A model generated the notes under the pieces. It was not told where the DNA came from and made no database searches. It worked only from the letters and a program-made list of their open reading frames with translations. The translations under genes were made by a program, and so were the position numbers. From assembly GCA_036897625.1 (NCBI GenBank), contig JAYMTA010000062.1, positions 1-47,771 of the forward strand: a stretch of DNA of 47,771 nt, in the 5' to 3' direction. The stretch comes from Pelargonium cotyledonis. Its lineage: Eukaryota > Streptophyta > Magnoliopsida > Geraniales > Geraniaceae. Below, piece by piece: positions 1 through 13,710 of this stretch; positions within the stretch are counted from its first letter, which is position 1, and every line of letters begins with the position of its first letter.

Positions 1-3000
1 ATTTCTGATTAAGTAAGTGTATTGACAGCTAAAGGATAACATAAACATCTTTCTTTGCATTGTTGAAAGCTTTTGGATTCCTGGGAACTCTCTATTTGTA
101 TTCAGGGTTTGATATAAATGAAGTAAGTAACTTATGCAGAAAAAACTTGTACTCTATTCCATTGTACCTCGCTTTTTAGAATAATACAAGAGTCACTATA
201 CCTTATAACAGTCCCTATTAGCTACAGAGGTGCCTCCAATTTCTGCACACCTCCTTTTATAAGCTCCTTTTTACTTGATGAGAATTCTTGTGACTGGGTA
301 AGGTTTATACTTTCGGCTTCGTTTTTACAAATGAAGGAAAGTTTCTATCGCTGCATATCTGCGCCCTAATTGCAAGACCTCCTGCTCAATAAGCTAGGGA
401 GCTCCCTATATTGGATGGATAGTGTTAAAACTCCACAAAGGTTGTGTTAAACCTGAGGAAAAAACGAGACCCACATATCCAGTCGATTTTATTACGCTTA
501 ATTTTATCAGGTGGACTCTCCGATCCAGAGGTTTTAACAATCTCCCAGCTTTATAAAAGCTTCTTATTATCGTACTAGATCCTTTATACTTTAAAGTTAA
601 TCCTGTCTTGTTTGAAGTCAGGTTAAACTTCGAAGAATAATTTATTATTGTAAATTTTACATTCAAAGATACACTCCTTAATTGTTAATAAACAACCACA
701 CCGTACCCCACCTGCTCAGAACAGAAGCTATTTTCCAAAGTCTAGATATATAATTATTCAAAGAATTCTTATGCTTTATCACTCTGCTTTTACTGCCGGA
801 TTTGGTAGGAAACATAAAAACTCAAACTGAATTCATTTTAATCCTGTTACTTTTTTAACAAGTGAGTGCTTTTTATCACTAAAACCTGAAATAATATAGG
901 TAATGAGTCTACTTCAAGTTCAAGGGGGCCCCATGCAGTAAGGCTGAATCTACTATTACGTTACAGGCGGTTCAAGAAATCCTGGAATCCTTTTTGGTAT
1001 AATATATAAGAGAGCCCCCATCAGGTTCAACCATCAATTGAGTACAACTAGGACTAAGTGATTAAATTAAACCGGGTGTACCGAGAAAGGATAGTATAAC
1101 CCTAACTATCTTTTAAAAAGGAAAGGGCTGCAATAACAGAATTCTAGCTATCAAACAAAGTAGTCTAATTAAGGTAAGTACCGGGAAAAAAGCTCCCGTA
1201 TAGAATAATATAGGGTATAAGATTTTCTGGAATGGATATATATATACCCTGCTCAAACCGGAACTATTATGAAAAAATTGACTTTTTGCTTGGCAGTATC
1301 CCTTGCATTGAGCAACTCTTAGAATAGTCGAATTCGCTTGTAAGCTGAGTAAAGTTTTAGCAGGTTCAAATTCCTGCTATTTCTGGTCTCGAGTAGGGTC
1401 CGTATGGTAGAGGTTACTTAGAACTTAATAACTTTAGAACAAGAAAACCGTGTTAAATAGATCGAGTTTAAGTTTCTGTGTCATGGGTGACATTCCCCGC
1501 ACTCTCTAATAGAATCTTTATCTCTTCTCGAAAAGGGGGTCTATAAAAGTCCCGAGCTTCATAGTACTTTTCAATTAAGTACTCGAAAGTTTCATACAAA
1601 GAGCTGATAGGATCGGGGGTTCCTTATGATATTAACCTGGTACATATATTATACGTAATTAGATAAACTTGTAAAAAGGGATGTACTTTGGTTTTTTATC
1701 CTAGCTAACGAAGCTATAACAAGGAATCCGTTTGGGAACTCAGCGTTGCACTAACTCCAAGTTTCTATTATTTATTGTAAGGGCCTGGCTCTTAGTTTAA
1801 CTAATTTACGTGGAATCCGGGTCTCTTAATTAGAATTTTCATTCCAACGTATATAATATATTCCTTTGTTAGTTTAGAGTTTCACCTGGGACTCTATCTA
1901 CTAGAAGAAGTGAAGTGGTTGATCCTACAAAGAAAAAACATCTTTTATAATACAAAAATTTCACAAGGACCTCCTTCGCGTTCAAGTATGAATCTTATGG
2001 AAGTTTCTTGACTCATACTTTTTATATCTTGCATTTCCCCTTTTTGAAGTGTTTCCCTTTGTTCTTACCAATGCTATCCCCTTTATCTAGATGATAGTCA
2101 GTAGAGCTTAAGTATATTTTTCGTTGATTTCCTACTAAATTTAGAACTAAGGGGACCCGGTATAATATAAAGCCAATCGCGCGGAGTGTCAAGGACTAAC
2201 CAAAAAGTAAGAAGACACTAGATATACAGAAAAAGCAACGCTTTTTTTTTCTAAGAAATAAGTAATCCCTAATTGACTACCAACAACTGTAAGGAAGTGG
2301 ATTTTATCAAGATACTCTTGTTAGTAAAGGAACCTCGATTTCGTCAATATGTCACAGAAGTAAGAAAAAGAATGTTTGTTGACTAGAGCAAAATTAAGTT
2401 ATTTAATCAATTCTTACTAAGATAAAAGCAGTTTTAACGTATATGGCCCTGATAAAACAGTACTTGTGGGGATGTATAGCTAGTGCGGGCTGTCCTATTT
2501 CCTTAATTCTGAATAAAACTCCCTACTTGAAAGGATATTATAGCATTCTTGTGAATAATCAAATATAGCTAGGTTACGCGGGTATGTATAATATTTGGTC
2601 TCTTATTTTACTCGACTCAATGGTTGGTTAAAGAGCAAGCGCACCCCGCGTGTATTCTTTTTCTAAAAGGGGGAGTGCCTTTAGTATTTATTAGGTTAAA
2701 GCTTACTACGTATATTTAGGATTAATTCTTCTGGGATGAAACTCTAAAATAGATGTAATAAAGCTTGCGGGAAAACCCTAAATTGCGAAAACCTATAAAC
2801 AAGATTTAAGGAGTAGATTCATTCCTGTGTTGTGAGAGCACCTTCTTTTTAAGTAAAGCGAGGTAAAGTTGTAGAATATTCAAACTTTGCTTGTGCCGGG
2901 ATCCTCTCTTACTGGGGTTTACAAGGGCCCAGCCGTTAAGAGCTCCGCTTATATTATATCTCTTGATTTATGCGGCCTGATATCAATATTCAAAATTCCT

Positions 3001-6000
3001 TTTATATAACAAAACTGAATTAATTTATGTTATATCAAGTATTATTTATAGAGTTTAAAAGACTAGCATTGCTAAATTTTATTAGAGTTAGCTCTAGGAT
3101 TTTCTCCACTCTTATCAAAATACTTGTAACCCTATTATTTAAAAAGGAAATCCTTCTAAAATTTTATAGAGTGAGATTCAAAACTTAAAATAATAGCTTA
3201 AACACAAGACCTCATTGAGTCTCCGAATTAACGGAAATATTAAAAACTAGGATTACGCTCTGTCTAGAGCCCCTGGATACTACATGTACTTATCAAAACG
3301 GAGGAAATTCGCTATTAGAATTCATAGTAACGAAGCCCCTAGGAGAGTCTCTTACTTCTTATCGGGAATAAGTATAGGAATTCCCCAGATTTCTTATCTG
3401 GTTTATTATTAAGTTTCTTACTTCTACTAATAAGAAGCACTCTTTACAAGTTTCAGTGTCTAAGATAAGACTAAGAGTTACTTTACAAATAGATTATTTA
3501 CGTACGTTTCCTAACTTGCTTTTACTGGCTTTGAGTCCTTTAATTGAAGAAAGAAATCTTTTAAAAGGTACCTGTCCTAGCCTTCGTTTTAACTAACTTA
3601 GTTTTTCAGTGATAGAAAGCTACTCAAAGTCGTTTCTGGTCTGGTGTGTTTCTTTCTTGAATTTCAAAAAAGGAGAACAAAATTCTTGGGATGATAATTC
3701 TCAAGTCGTAGTAGTAAGAAAATCAGTGTCAATAAGCTTCTCTCCCTATACCACGGACCCTATATTTCTCGAAAAAGCTTATAAAAACCTACTTTGCTAC
3801 CCTAGCTTATAGTTAACCTAGTAAAGCAATCCCACGAGTTACCAAAGCGAAAAGGGTAGGATTTTAAGCCCAGCACCGAAGCCTTACAATTTAAAAGGTT
3901 ACTTTATCAGCGAAACACGTAACAATTGAGAAAAAGAGGGGCTCCCCTTAAGACTAATACTAGATTTGAAAGCCTTTTTATACTTAATAAGTTATCAGAT
4001 TTTACATTAGTCGACAGAGAATTTTAAGTAAACTAGTAGCTCTATAAATACCTCCGGTTATGTGATCGCATTAAGAAGAACTCTGGGAATAGATTCTAGC
4101 TGCTGACTCATCTAAAAAGAGTTTCTTATAATGAAATGTAACGGATAGCTATCGTTAAGGTGTCTTTATATCAGATACTATACTGGCCCAAGGAAGGTTT
4201 ATGCCAAGAATATACTGTGTGTCTATAATTCGTCAAAGTTTTACTAGGTTTCATAAGGAACTCTCAAGTATCGAATTGTGTAATATTCCCCCCTTTCGTG
4301 TAAAAGCTTATTAAGAGGCATGTGACTCGCTTGCTATGTAATTTGAGTACATTTGTCAAGAGAAATTAAGATATGAAGTTTTATAAAAAAGCTAGCCTTC
4401 GGAGCCAAGCAAAAAATTATATTAAAAAGCTCCTAACCTGTTATATTTGTATCTAAAGGGGCCCTCAAGCTTTCGTGGGAGATTATGGGTCGTTCTCTAT
4501 TTGCTTTGACTAAAGGGCCAGAGTTGTCTTGTGTATGTATCCGCATGGGAGTCTTTAAAATAGAAAAAGGAATCCATTACTATTTGTGTATATAAGAGAA
4601 ACTTAGTGTTACACAAAAAGAAAAAATTAGGAACCTATGGGGTCTCAGATTAATATCTTTGTTTACCTACCTCCCCATCCGCATAGAGTTTTCGACTTAA
4701 GGCAATAGAAAGATTATAGGATCCAGATATGAACGGAATGAGATATGATAAGAATTGGAGCCACAATGTCTTATTCGTTACAAAGTGCTCTGCCTTTTCA
4801 CAGGCAAGTTTCTTACAAAACTGGATTGAAAAGCATATAACTAGATTAAAAAAGCGAGGGACTTATAATAAGGAGTTGATTCGAAACCCTTCGATACCCG
4901 CCCAAACTGTGATGTCTTACCAACACAGCTGAACTACAAATTAAGAACTTTTTAATTAGTGAGTACAGGACTTCAACCTACATATTGAAATCAGGAACCT
5001 TACGAATTCACTACCTCCATAAAAATTTAGCAAAAGGACTCTTGGAAGAAAGTGCAAACAAAACTGCATTTGTATTTCTATATACAGAACAAGAGAACAA
5101 AAAAATAACAAGATAAGATTTAAACTTGTCAACATTCTTTGCAAGTTTGCTAGTTCGGTTCTAAAAGCACCCCCTTTTAAGAGTAACTCGATTATGACCA
5201 GTGTTATATGCTTGTTACTTTCGCCAATCCTAGAGATTTGCCTTTTGGCTTCATTAAAAACTCCGTATTCCCTCCTAAACGAGCTCCATATTCGCTTATT
5301 ATAATCTATTAGTGAACCTTTTTTTGACTGAACAGTCTCACTTCCTTTTTCTTCTTGATAGGTTTTGGTTAGAATTAACAATATCTATTATTATATAGGT
5401 AGGCATGGGACTTCTCCAACAAACAATTATATTTAAAAATCCGTTGCTTGTCGAGATAAGAGTGCGGAGGGTCCCTACTATAGTTAGTTTTGGGCTAAGG
5501 AAGTACTTAATTTTGTGACTTGAATACTTTCCTGCATTGACTTCTCGGGGTTTTCCAAGGGGTCGGTATTATTGTCGAGTTTCTCCCAGAATTAAGTCAA
5601 AGTATTCCCGCCTTACTTTTAGTATAATGAATTCACTCTCATAGTACTCATAGTAAGAATTAGCTTATAATTTATTTGCTTATTACCTAGTTCCACTCAA
5701 TTCCAAGCAGTGGATAATCAAAGCACGAGTTTAGGGGCATAAAAAAGCAAGGGTCGATATGTTAGAAGTTTCTGTTTGGGCGAAAAAGAGGTCTTTAAAA
5801 AGGTATGGACGTACTTGTTTCTTCTTGACGAACGCCTTTAAGAAGGAGTCGGGGAGTAGTACAATAGAGTCTTTTCTCGCTCTTCCTGAGATGTATAATT
5901 AAAAGGGCTATAAAACAGGCAGAGGTTTTCTAGGGTCTCTCAATATGATTAGTTATTAAAGGATTTTTACACAAAAAGTCATATATTCTGAACCTTTTTA

Positions 6001-7030
6001 ACAATACACACCGTAAAAAGGTATGAGTTGATCAAGAATCTCTTAGAATTCTTATTATTACCGTAAAAAGTAAGATATAAAATACATGTTCTTACACCTA
6101 ATCTGTTTTTGTATTGTCTCCGCCGATTCTGCTTTTAGAATTACTAGTAATCAGAATCCTATTATATATTATAAATGAAATAACTACTAACTTAATTTAT
6201 AATATATAAGACTTTTTCTTTTTATCCTAGTAGAACATCTAATCTACTACTAGCTAGTAATAAGAAAGATTTGATATTATAAACAAAGTAAACAAACTAA
6301 CTTACTAACCAAATACAAAAGATAGGGACTAATTCTTTCATAGTGAACTTTAATTTTAACAAAAAGAGGGGTTTCTTTTGTAAAAACTAACTAATGCTAA
6401 TGAGTTTCTCGGTAAGGAGTCTATGATGAACTAAAATTCTTTATTCTTGGTATCAAAATTACACTAGGATATAGGTATGTCCTAATATTACTTCGCCTAG
6501 TCCAGAAAGATACTCAGGAGTACGCGCTCTCTCACGCTTTTTAGGACTCATTTCCTAAACATTCATACCTTATTTATTAAAATTTTTCAACTATTAAAGC
6601 AGGAAGTCACTATATCACGCAGTACGCAATAAACCCATTGAAGGAATTGGATTGCTCCACTTTTATAAATGTTAAGGTTTTACTTAAGAACACACACACA
6701 TTTACTTTCATTCAGTTAAGCTTCACTAGAAAAATAGAGTTACTTTCTACACTCGGGTTTTATAAAACTTATATACCTTGGTTATAACACGGGTCTACAC
6801 TTCTCAAAGGTCAGCCACTTCCAGACTACTAAAATACCATGATTATATAACGATTATATAGGACAGAGGAAACTAAGGAATCTGTAGATTTTTCAGTACT
6901 TAGGTAGACTCCTATGTCAGTCAATTCAGCAAGTGCCATAGGTTTCCCGGTGCTCTAGTAAGCAATACTGGTTTTTGAAATTAAAGAAAGGAATAGGGGT
7001 CAAAACTCTTAGACAAATTTATAGCTTATT
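1..7030. other. Organelle-like spacer, no recognisable gene
   Basis: AT-rich DNA with stop codons dense in all six frames. The longest open frame, 4,956-5,381 minus (141 codons), matches nothing I know and has no domain-like pattern. A stem-loop at 1,359-1,378 (6-bp stem AGCAGG/CCTGCT around TTCAAATT) looks like a tRNA T-arm with one extra loop base. No rRNA, intron domain or protein gene was recognised. The texture is that of plant mitochondrial spacer, by inference only. Confidence 0.5.
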
Positions 7031-7040
7031 CTTACACCAT

Positions 7041-7113
7041 ACACTGACGGGACTCGAACCCATACATCGCGGTCAAGCTCATCTTTGCTCTACCAACATT
7101 TAACTTAACAAAA
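7041..7113 (-). pseudogene. Decayed tRNA-like sequence
   Basis: Read on the minus strand, this 73-base stretch has a D-arm-like part (TTGGTAGAGC), a possible anticodon loop around CTTGAC and a good T-arm: stem ATGGG, loop TTCGAGT, stem CCCGT, which pairs with one G-T. The T-arm and following CAGT resemble plant tRNA-Asp ends, while the anticodon region resembles tRNA-Val(GAC). The 5' end does not pair with the 3' end, so no acceptor stem is left and the sequence is probably not functional. Which tRNA it came from is uncertain. Confidence 0.35.
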
Positions 7114-7261
7114 AAAGAGGTATATCCCTTACACAGTAACAACTAAACTAAACTATTACTAGAACTTCCAATACTTATTACTATCTAAATAATAACTATA
7201 ATAAAGACTTACTACTTACATATAATACTACAATACTATAGACTAGTACAAACTGCAACAC

Positions 7262-7405
7262 CAAAACCCATAAGACAGGTATAGCTATAATACGTAAAGC
7301 TCATAAGAAAGAAGCTATGATAAGGCAAACGTATAAGACGGGTAGTACAAAGGCTCGGCTACAGCAAGGTCTAGTTAAGAGTTAGGCTTTCAAGAAAAGT
7401 TTCCA
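7262..7405 (+). repeat. AAG-rich degenerate stretch, relative of 30.38-30.84 kb
   Basis: Read in one frame, it gives a Lys/Gly/Thr-rich pattern with words such as KTG, AII, KKxA and TYKTG, interrupted by a stop. A similar pattern (KTG, AII, KAGKK, TYKKG) appears on the minus strand at 30,380-30,840. I treat this as a shared degenerate DNA repeat rather than a gene: both copies contain stops, and the similarity rests on short purine-rich words. Confidence 0.25.
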
Positions 7406-8166
7406 CGAATTAATTTAATGAGAACTGAGGTTAGTTTTACAGAAGATAAGGGAGCTAAGAGAGTTGCTTTTGTGCTCCTCTGTTCCCAGTGTTTCAATTT
7501 CAGATTAAAGTCTTACTGGATTACGGTAGTGTTAAGGAAATTGGGCTATTGCACCTCCCTTTATAAGTTTAAATTAGAATATTGAATATAAAAGGATTTA
7601 TAAAGAGTAGTAAAATTCTCTAAAGCTAGTCTCTAAAGTAAGAAATCAGGTATCCTTTTTTCTTAAGAAGCTTTCGTTTAGAATCACGGGAAAGTTTGTA
7701 TCTAAGGAAATTCCTTTACTCCCTTTTAGGATAAGTATGTACGGTTTCCTAACTAAAGAAGAGTCCTCCTAAGTCCTTATTAGTGCAGCTATGTAGTAGC
7801 TATAAAAAAGAAAGGCGCTTTTTCACTACGCCAGCATAAAAAGGTTACAAATGGAACAAAGTTAATAGCTACAAAGGGCCCTTTATGCCAAAGAAAGAAG
7901 TAGACTATAAAAGCTCTAGTAAAAAGAGAATCTCATGAATCAGATACAAAATTTGAGAGAAATCCGTATAAGATAAGCACAGAAAGCAAAACTAAGTAGA
8001 GTAAACCAGTGTATAGCTTTATACAACATAACATTTTTTAGTAGTAAGTTATCTTTTACTGTTTGCTAACTATTTGGATACTATCAAGCCTTCTGCTAGG
8101 TAGGATCTTAAATGAGGCATTTCTAGATATGACCTTGAGTATTGAAACAAAAGGGGGTACTGAACT

Positions 8167-8237
8167 AGGATCAATTTGAATAAAGGTAGAACAGCGCAGC
8201 TTTAAGCCTTGGGTTGCAGGTTCAAGTCGTCCTTATC
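8167..8237 (+). pseudogene. Decayed tRNA-like sequence (Lys- or Trp-like)
   Basis: The order of parts matches a tRNA: GGTAGAAC for the end of the D-arm, a TTTAA-centred anticodon region, then GCAGGTTCAAGTC for the start of a T-arm. It resembles plant mitochondrial tRNA-Lys (which has GGTAGAGC and GCAGGTTCAAGTCC in these places), though the D-arm also fits tRNA-Trp. The 3' half of the T-stem is spoiled (CGTCC instead of CCTGC) and no acceptor stem forms. It is probably a dead relic, and its parent is not settled. Confidence 0.35.
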
Positions 8238-11200
8238 TTAGGCTTTGAATTGTAGTTAAGTAGTTTTAGGAATAGGAATCAACAAGAGCTCTTAAGGAGT
8301 ATATTAAAAGTAAGTACAAGTGCCGATAAGGCAGCTATCAAGATAGAGAGGTTATAAGACAGGTTTTTAGATTAAGAGGAAAGGGCCTTCTATGAGGATT
8401 CCTAAGAAGGCTAAAAAAACGAATACAGATAGCTGAGTCTCACAAGGTGCGTTGCCGTCTAATATAAAGAAGTGCGTGTATGTATACGTATGTGTGTACT
8501 ATATAATATTCTGTATTTAAGCTAGTAGGGAGTATAACAAACTTATAATTTTACTAAAGCGTTTATTTACTACTAGAATATTTTGAGTTATTTCTTACGA
8601 AAAATATGGGCTCTTCTGTTACATAAAGTACTTAATTCTTAGGAGCAAAGCCCCGTTTTGCTTGTTCTGTATAAGGAGTACTGTTTTAGAATTATAGAGA
8701 AACACTCTTGTTAACCAGAAAACCTATATTTCATTTATTATTATTTATAGTAAGGCTTGCACAAGAGGAGCTCCCACTTACTAAGCAGTACAAATTTTAC
8801 TCATGAATTGAAACTACAAAAACCAAAAATTGGAAAATACACAACCCCGAATTAGAAGTGGAAGCCTTTTTAGTTATGATATTACTACATTTCCAAAACT
8901 CCCGGATTGCATAAACACGGAAATACACTACCTCTAAGCTTGTAACACCAAGAAAACAGACTATTTATATTCCAATGCTAAACTGAAACCCTAACCTAAG
9001 ACAATGAATTATCGTTCTATACTATATCTTTATTTACTCAATTCTGTTCCTAATATGAGTAAACCAGCCCTATTTATTATGGCAATTCCACTTTTTAATC
9101 AAAACAAGAACCTTTTTGGGAGTCTAGTAAATAATAAAGCTCTAAGTTACTGTTCTCACTAAGACGAAGCCCTTTACCGGATTTAGCCTTGTAAGGTGGG
9201 TGCGGGTCCTATTTTATGATATACTCTAAAAAGGCATTTTGCCAAAGAAGAAAAAAGGAAAACTATTCCCGCTAAATTAGTCCAAAGAATTTTACTGTGC
9301 TGGAATGGATTAAAAGGGTAAGGTACCGAACTGGGTAATCACATAATATAAAAACTCTGTAAGTAATGCCCTTTTGCTGAAATTCAATTTATGATTCATC
9401 CACGAACCCCCCTCTGATAGAATAGCTTTGAGTTAGACCATAATTGTACACAAAATATCCAGGCTATTTCCTAAGCAAGGCAGCACTTTTATTAACTAAA
9501 TTGCGCGCAAAGGTTGAAGTCTCTTATTGAGCGTGAGCGCATATACATGGGTTCGAACCTTGTTGCTAGTACAAGCGACTTGTTTGTATTATTTTCAGTG
9601 ACTCTATATTAGAAAGTCTGAAACCTGTTTGTGGGTCAAAAAGAGTTGCTTATAAAGTTTTTTCCTTAATCTAAATATTCCTTTGAGGAATCCCAGTGAG
9701 AAAGAATCGAATCAAGTACTAGTTTTCCTAAACTAAAGGGGTGGAATAAACCGGGTTAAGTCTAAGCCCTTTCTATCTTATTTTCATAATGTTGGGAAAT
9801 CTAACACTTCACTTTTAAAATACACTGCTATTCTTCTCTAAAGGGCTTAAAAACTTCAAAAAACGCGCTTAGTTATTGTTTTATTAGTTACGGCGGGAAA
9901 TATCTTTATTCGAATGTATTTTATAGGCTTTACGAATCCGTGCCTATTAACACAGAGTTTCTAACTCAATTACCCTATAGCATGACTCCAAAAAGAGCTA
10001 TATTCCCCGACTCTTCTCTTCGGAGGGTTTGCTTCTCTCTAGCTAAAGCCCAACTATTCACTGAGTTACTGAGTTCAGAGCTTTTCCTTCAGCCAGGATA
10101 AACCTTGCCTATTCCTTTTGCTTGACTCTTGTTTGTTTTTCTTGACTATTAGGTAACTTCTTACCTGACCACCCCCTCGCTTGTCCCTGAGTCGAAAGTA
10201 GCTACACTTTCCGTGGATACACATAATTACTCGCTTGAGATGGAGCCGTTTTGTGGTAACGATCAAAGAGTGGGATATTACTTTATTAGACGCTTCAGCT
10301 TCATTTTTTCTTTAATAGCCCCTTTAAGGAGAATCGCACAGTACTTTAAGTGCTCGATAAGCAAAAGGGCCTTTAAACATTTTTTATATCACGGATTAGC
10401 TATAGCTTCACTTTAATCCATTATTAAGTAACCTTATTAAGGGAACCGTTTAAAGCTTCTTGAGAGCGCTTCTATTTCAACTCTTGTCCGCCCACTTTCT
10501 TTTATATAGTTATATAATGTAAAAATATTCATAGTATGAAAGTAGCTTTTACGAGATTCCAGCTTATCCTTTTTTAAAGAAATTTGTGTCTATTTATTTG
10601 GAAATTTTAACTGCAATTTGCAATACTTTAGAATATTAACCTATCTTTAACTTCCAAAACAGCATATGAAAAAAAATTAATCTATATCATAGTCGGGTTC
10701 CCTTTACACTTTACAATTAAGTTAAGGAGTATGTAAGGTTCCGCTAAAACAAAGCCTTTGACACTGCTTTGATAAGATCAGGTGTCTTCAACAATAAGAT
10801 TAACGGCTACCTTAGGATATACCTTTGTAATAGAACTCGGTAGGGGCGAATTGTACTAATAGTTAAAATGAAACACCCGACTGAAAAATTCAAGTTAACT
10901 ATTTAACTATGACAAAAAAAGAGGGTAATAATGGTTTACAACTTATGAATTTAGTCGGCGGTAAAGCACCGGTTAATGTAACAAGCATGCAAGGGTTCGA
11001 ATTTCATCATGAGCAGGTTTACCTAAGTAAGAGGTCAAGCTTCTTCCTTTGTTGAAAGGGTAACTTGGCAAGTCAATTTGATATAATTTGATATATATAT
11101 AGAATACTAGAAATGTCACAGGTTTGAGAAGAATTCCCTTCTTTCTCTGTGCTAGTAACTTTGAGGGATCCCCAAAAAGACTCTTTGGAGACTTACACTA

Positions 11201-13631
11201 ATATGAGTTCAAAAGATTTGCTAGGTTGCGTTTACTTTATTATACCTCTTGCTTTTGTGAATAGAACACACTTAGAATTCCTTTTTTAATGGTTATATCC
11301 TATTAAATCCTAAACCAAAGTCTTAAGAAGAGAACGAGTTTCCTTTCTTTTATTTATTACTGGGGCTTTCTAAAAACTAGAAATTGGGAGGGCTTCGCAT
11401 AGACTAGTCTGTCCCGGAACACAAAGTCAAGCTGCTTTTTATCTGCATACTGACTACTATAAAAATTGAAGTGCCCTCGCTTTATTGGGTTTGGCACTTT
11501 TTTTTTAAGCCTTAATTACGGGTTTGTGACTTATTCAAAGGTGAATAAACATGTAAATCTACTCTATATAAGCTTCCCCAACCTTATAAGTACCCGCTTA
11601 GGAATAAAGAAAGCTTCTGTCTAAACTTGGAGTATATAAGTAAAGATAAGCATCTTTAGATGAGTTTAATGAGAAAGATCTTTCATTGAAAGTAGTTTTT
11701 TGTCTGGTTCTCACTATTATTAGGAGTAACCCCGAAATTTATTTATGAAATAAGTATTGTATAATCCTGTATTATAAGCTATGAGTAAAAAGCCTCTAAA
11801 TTTTAGTACCTTATTAGATTCGTAACGCGCTTGCTACTCTTGTAAAATATGTTTGGTAAATTGTATCACCTACGATAAAGGAAGCTCTAATACTCCTAAA
11901 AATTCCTGCGGCAAGGATTGCACCTAAGAAGAATTTTCTATACTACCCCGAGATCCGTAACTAGATACTCTATTTTCTAGATTTGTACTTATAACTTCAT
12001 TATTTAAAAATTCGGGTATCTATGTATTTTTAACCTCATTGAAATTACTATCTTGGCTGATCCAAAAAAATATTGTATAGGCCTTTTTAAGCAATGCGTT
12101 ATTATACTCTTTTTTTCTTAGATATTTAATTTATTAAAGTCTCTAACAGGGGTTTATGCTTTAGGTAGAGTCCCCAAGTTTGAGGTCCTGTTACTGAATT
12201 AGCTTTTCTAGAGAGACAGACTCACCTGGCATTTTCGCTGTGTTAATAAGTTCTTTTAGCTATCTAGGAATCTTCTATCTTATAATTTAGAATTCATTCC
12301 TTAAGATTTTCAGTAATAAGTAAAGTGAAACATAATAAAGGAGAAGGAGTTTCTTGTCTTGCTGACTTACTAAACTCATGTACCCCTTAAATACAGAATA
12401 ATACTATTATGAAAATCGAAGTAAGACTTAGGAAATTGGCTAAGTTCTGGACTATTCTATTGTTATTTCACTATGTTATACCTCATTATCTGGGGGTGCC
12501 TGCCTTCGTGAATGTAAGGCAAGTAATTACTTGTTTTTATGGAGCCCCTTCCCTTTTTCAAGAGATAACTAGTCTATTTTTGAATCTATATAGGACGTGG
12601 AACCCAAGGTACGTGGGATACCTTTATTTAATTGGCTCTCGTATTTATGTCAATGATCCCCGATCCGCGGTTTAGACTTCGGAAATGGACTAAACTCTTC
12701 TTTAGCAGGCTTCGACGAATATTTATAAATTAAAATTTCTTATATAAGGATCCCTGAAAAGTAGACTTTTTATTTAGTTCGATTCATCAGATAGAGTATA
12801 TATATGATATAACGCTCTCAAAAGGGTTCCTAATTAAGGAAAACTACTTGTGTTTTTTCTAGTTTTAGGTAATCCGAGTAAAGCTAAAGGGCTTATAAAG
12901 GGAATTCCCTTGAACTATAACATGTTTTAAATCTCATTTCCATAAGGTTTTTGCTGTTTGTGCTCGCCGAGGGAAAGCCCCTTTTCTGGACTAGTTCCTA
13001 GTTTTGAGGTCTTGTTGGGACTGCGTTTTTGATGAGTTAGAAATAGGTTTGTCATCTGTACTACATTATTTCCAACTAACTTCTAAGGGTTTATTAAGAA
13101 TACAAAATTTACTTGTACTTAGTGTCTATAAACACAGCTCTTAGCACAAAGAAATTCCAGGCCTTTAATATTACTCTTCGTAGTAGTTAACTTTGAGGTC
13201 AGTTAAAATCGTATAAATTAAGCCCGCTGTCTTGGGTTAACCTCTATTTTAAGAGTCGATGACTATTATTTTACTAGTGATAGGGGCTTCATATTGGTCC
13301 AGAGTTTCCTTTAAGAACCCTGCCGATAAATTTTTCTTTTAGTTTTACCGCTACTTTAATTACAATTCGAATTAACTGCCTTACAGTTTTAGGTAATATA
13401 ATTAGAGATTCGTGTCTAACCCGCAGTTCATGCAGTTTCCCGAAGTGAGTGCCGAAGTGCAACTTTTTATATAGGATGTATCTAATATCTTACATAAAAT
13501 ATATGCGTTATATTTAACATTAAAAGCAACCGATCTTGTGCAGTTTTCTTTCTGATCCAGGTTAAGTAAACTTCGTCAAAAGCTAAGTGGTGTTTCTATA
13601 GGAAGTTATAAAGAGAAATCCCTGCTTTTTC

Positions 13632-13710
13632 TTACGAGACGCTTTCTTTTGTTGATGGTAAGACCGGGCTTCCTTGCTCGGACATGTTGCTGGTTCAAGT
13701 CTGCTCGTAA
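13632..13710 (+). pseudogene. tRNA-like sequence with perfect acceptor pairing
   Basis: The ends pair perfectly over 7 bp: TTACGAG at 13,632-13,638 with CTCGTAA at 13,704-13,710. Inside are a D-arm-like GATGGTAAGAC, a 6-bp hairpin CCGGGC/GCTCGG (13,664-13,669 with 13,676-13,681) in the anticodon position, and a T-loop-like GGTTCAAGTC. The middle resembles tRNA-Gln (GTGGTAAGGC then a GGG/CCC stem). The T-stem does not pair well and the anticodon loop is 6 bases, so it is more likely a relic than a working tRNA. The acceptor match could be chance. Confidence 0.35.

Larger units (their letters stand above)
7116..13631. other. Organelle-like spacer with tRNA debris
   Basis: No protein gene recognised. 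The span holds the related low-complexity AAG-rich stretch at 7,262-7,405, the tRNA-like sequence at 8,167-8,237 and weaker T-arm-like sites near 9,548-9,560 (a palindromic GGTTCGAACC) and 10,990-11,005. An 88-codon open frame at 12,409-12,675 plus is hydrophobic but matches no family I know, and it is about as long as expected by chance here. Nothing else was seen. Confidence 0.45.

Noticed and set aside
4956-5381. 141-codon open frame on the minus strand, the longest in the left 25 kb
   Set aside because: No family resemblance, no domain pattern, and a chance frame of this length is not surprising in 25 kb read in six frames.
7680-7760. TATGTACGGTTT, resembling the 3' end of group II intron domain V
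   Set aside because: The 5' strand and GAAA loop of domain V are absent upstream, so no hairpin forms.
10942-11013. 72-base tRNA-like fold with 7-bp ends that pair (one G-T)
   Set aside because: T-stem and anticodon stem do not pair; with AT-rich ends such acceptor pairing is easily found by chance.
12409-12675. 88-codon hydrophobic open frame, considered as a mitochondrial membrane protein fragment
   Set aside because: It does not match any respiratory-chain subunit I can recall, and its hydrophobicity follows from T-rich codons.
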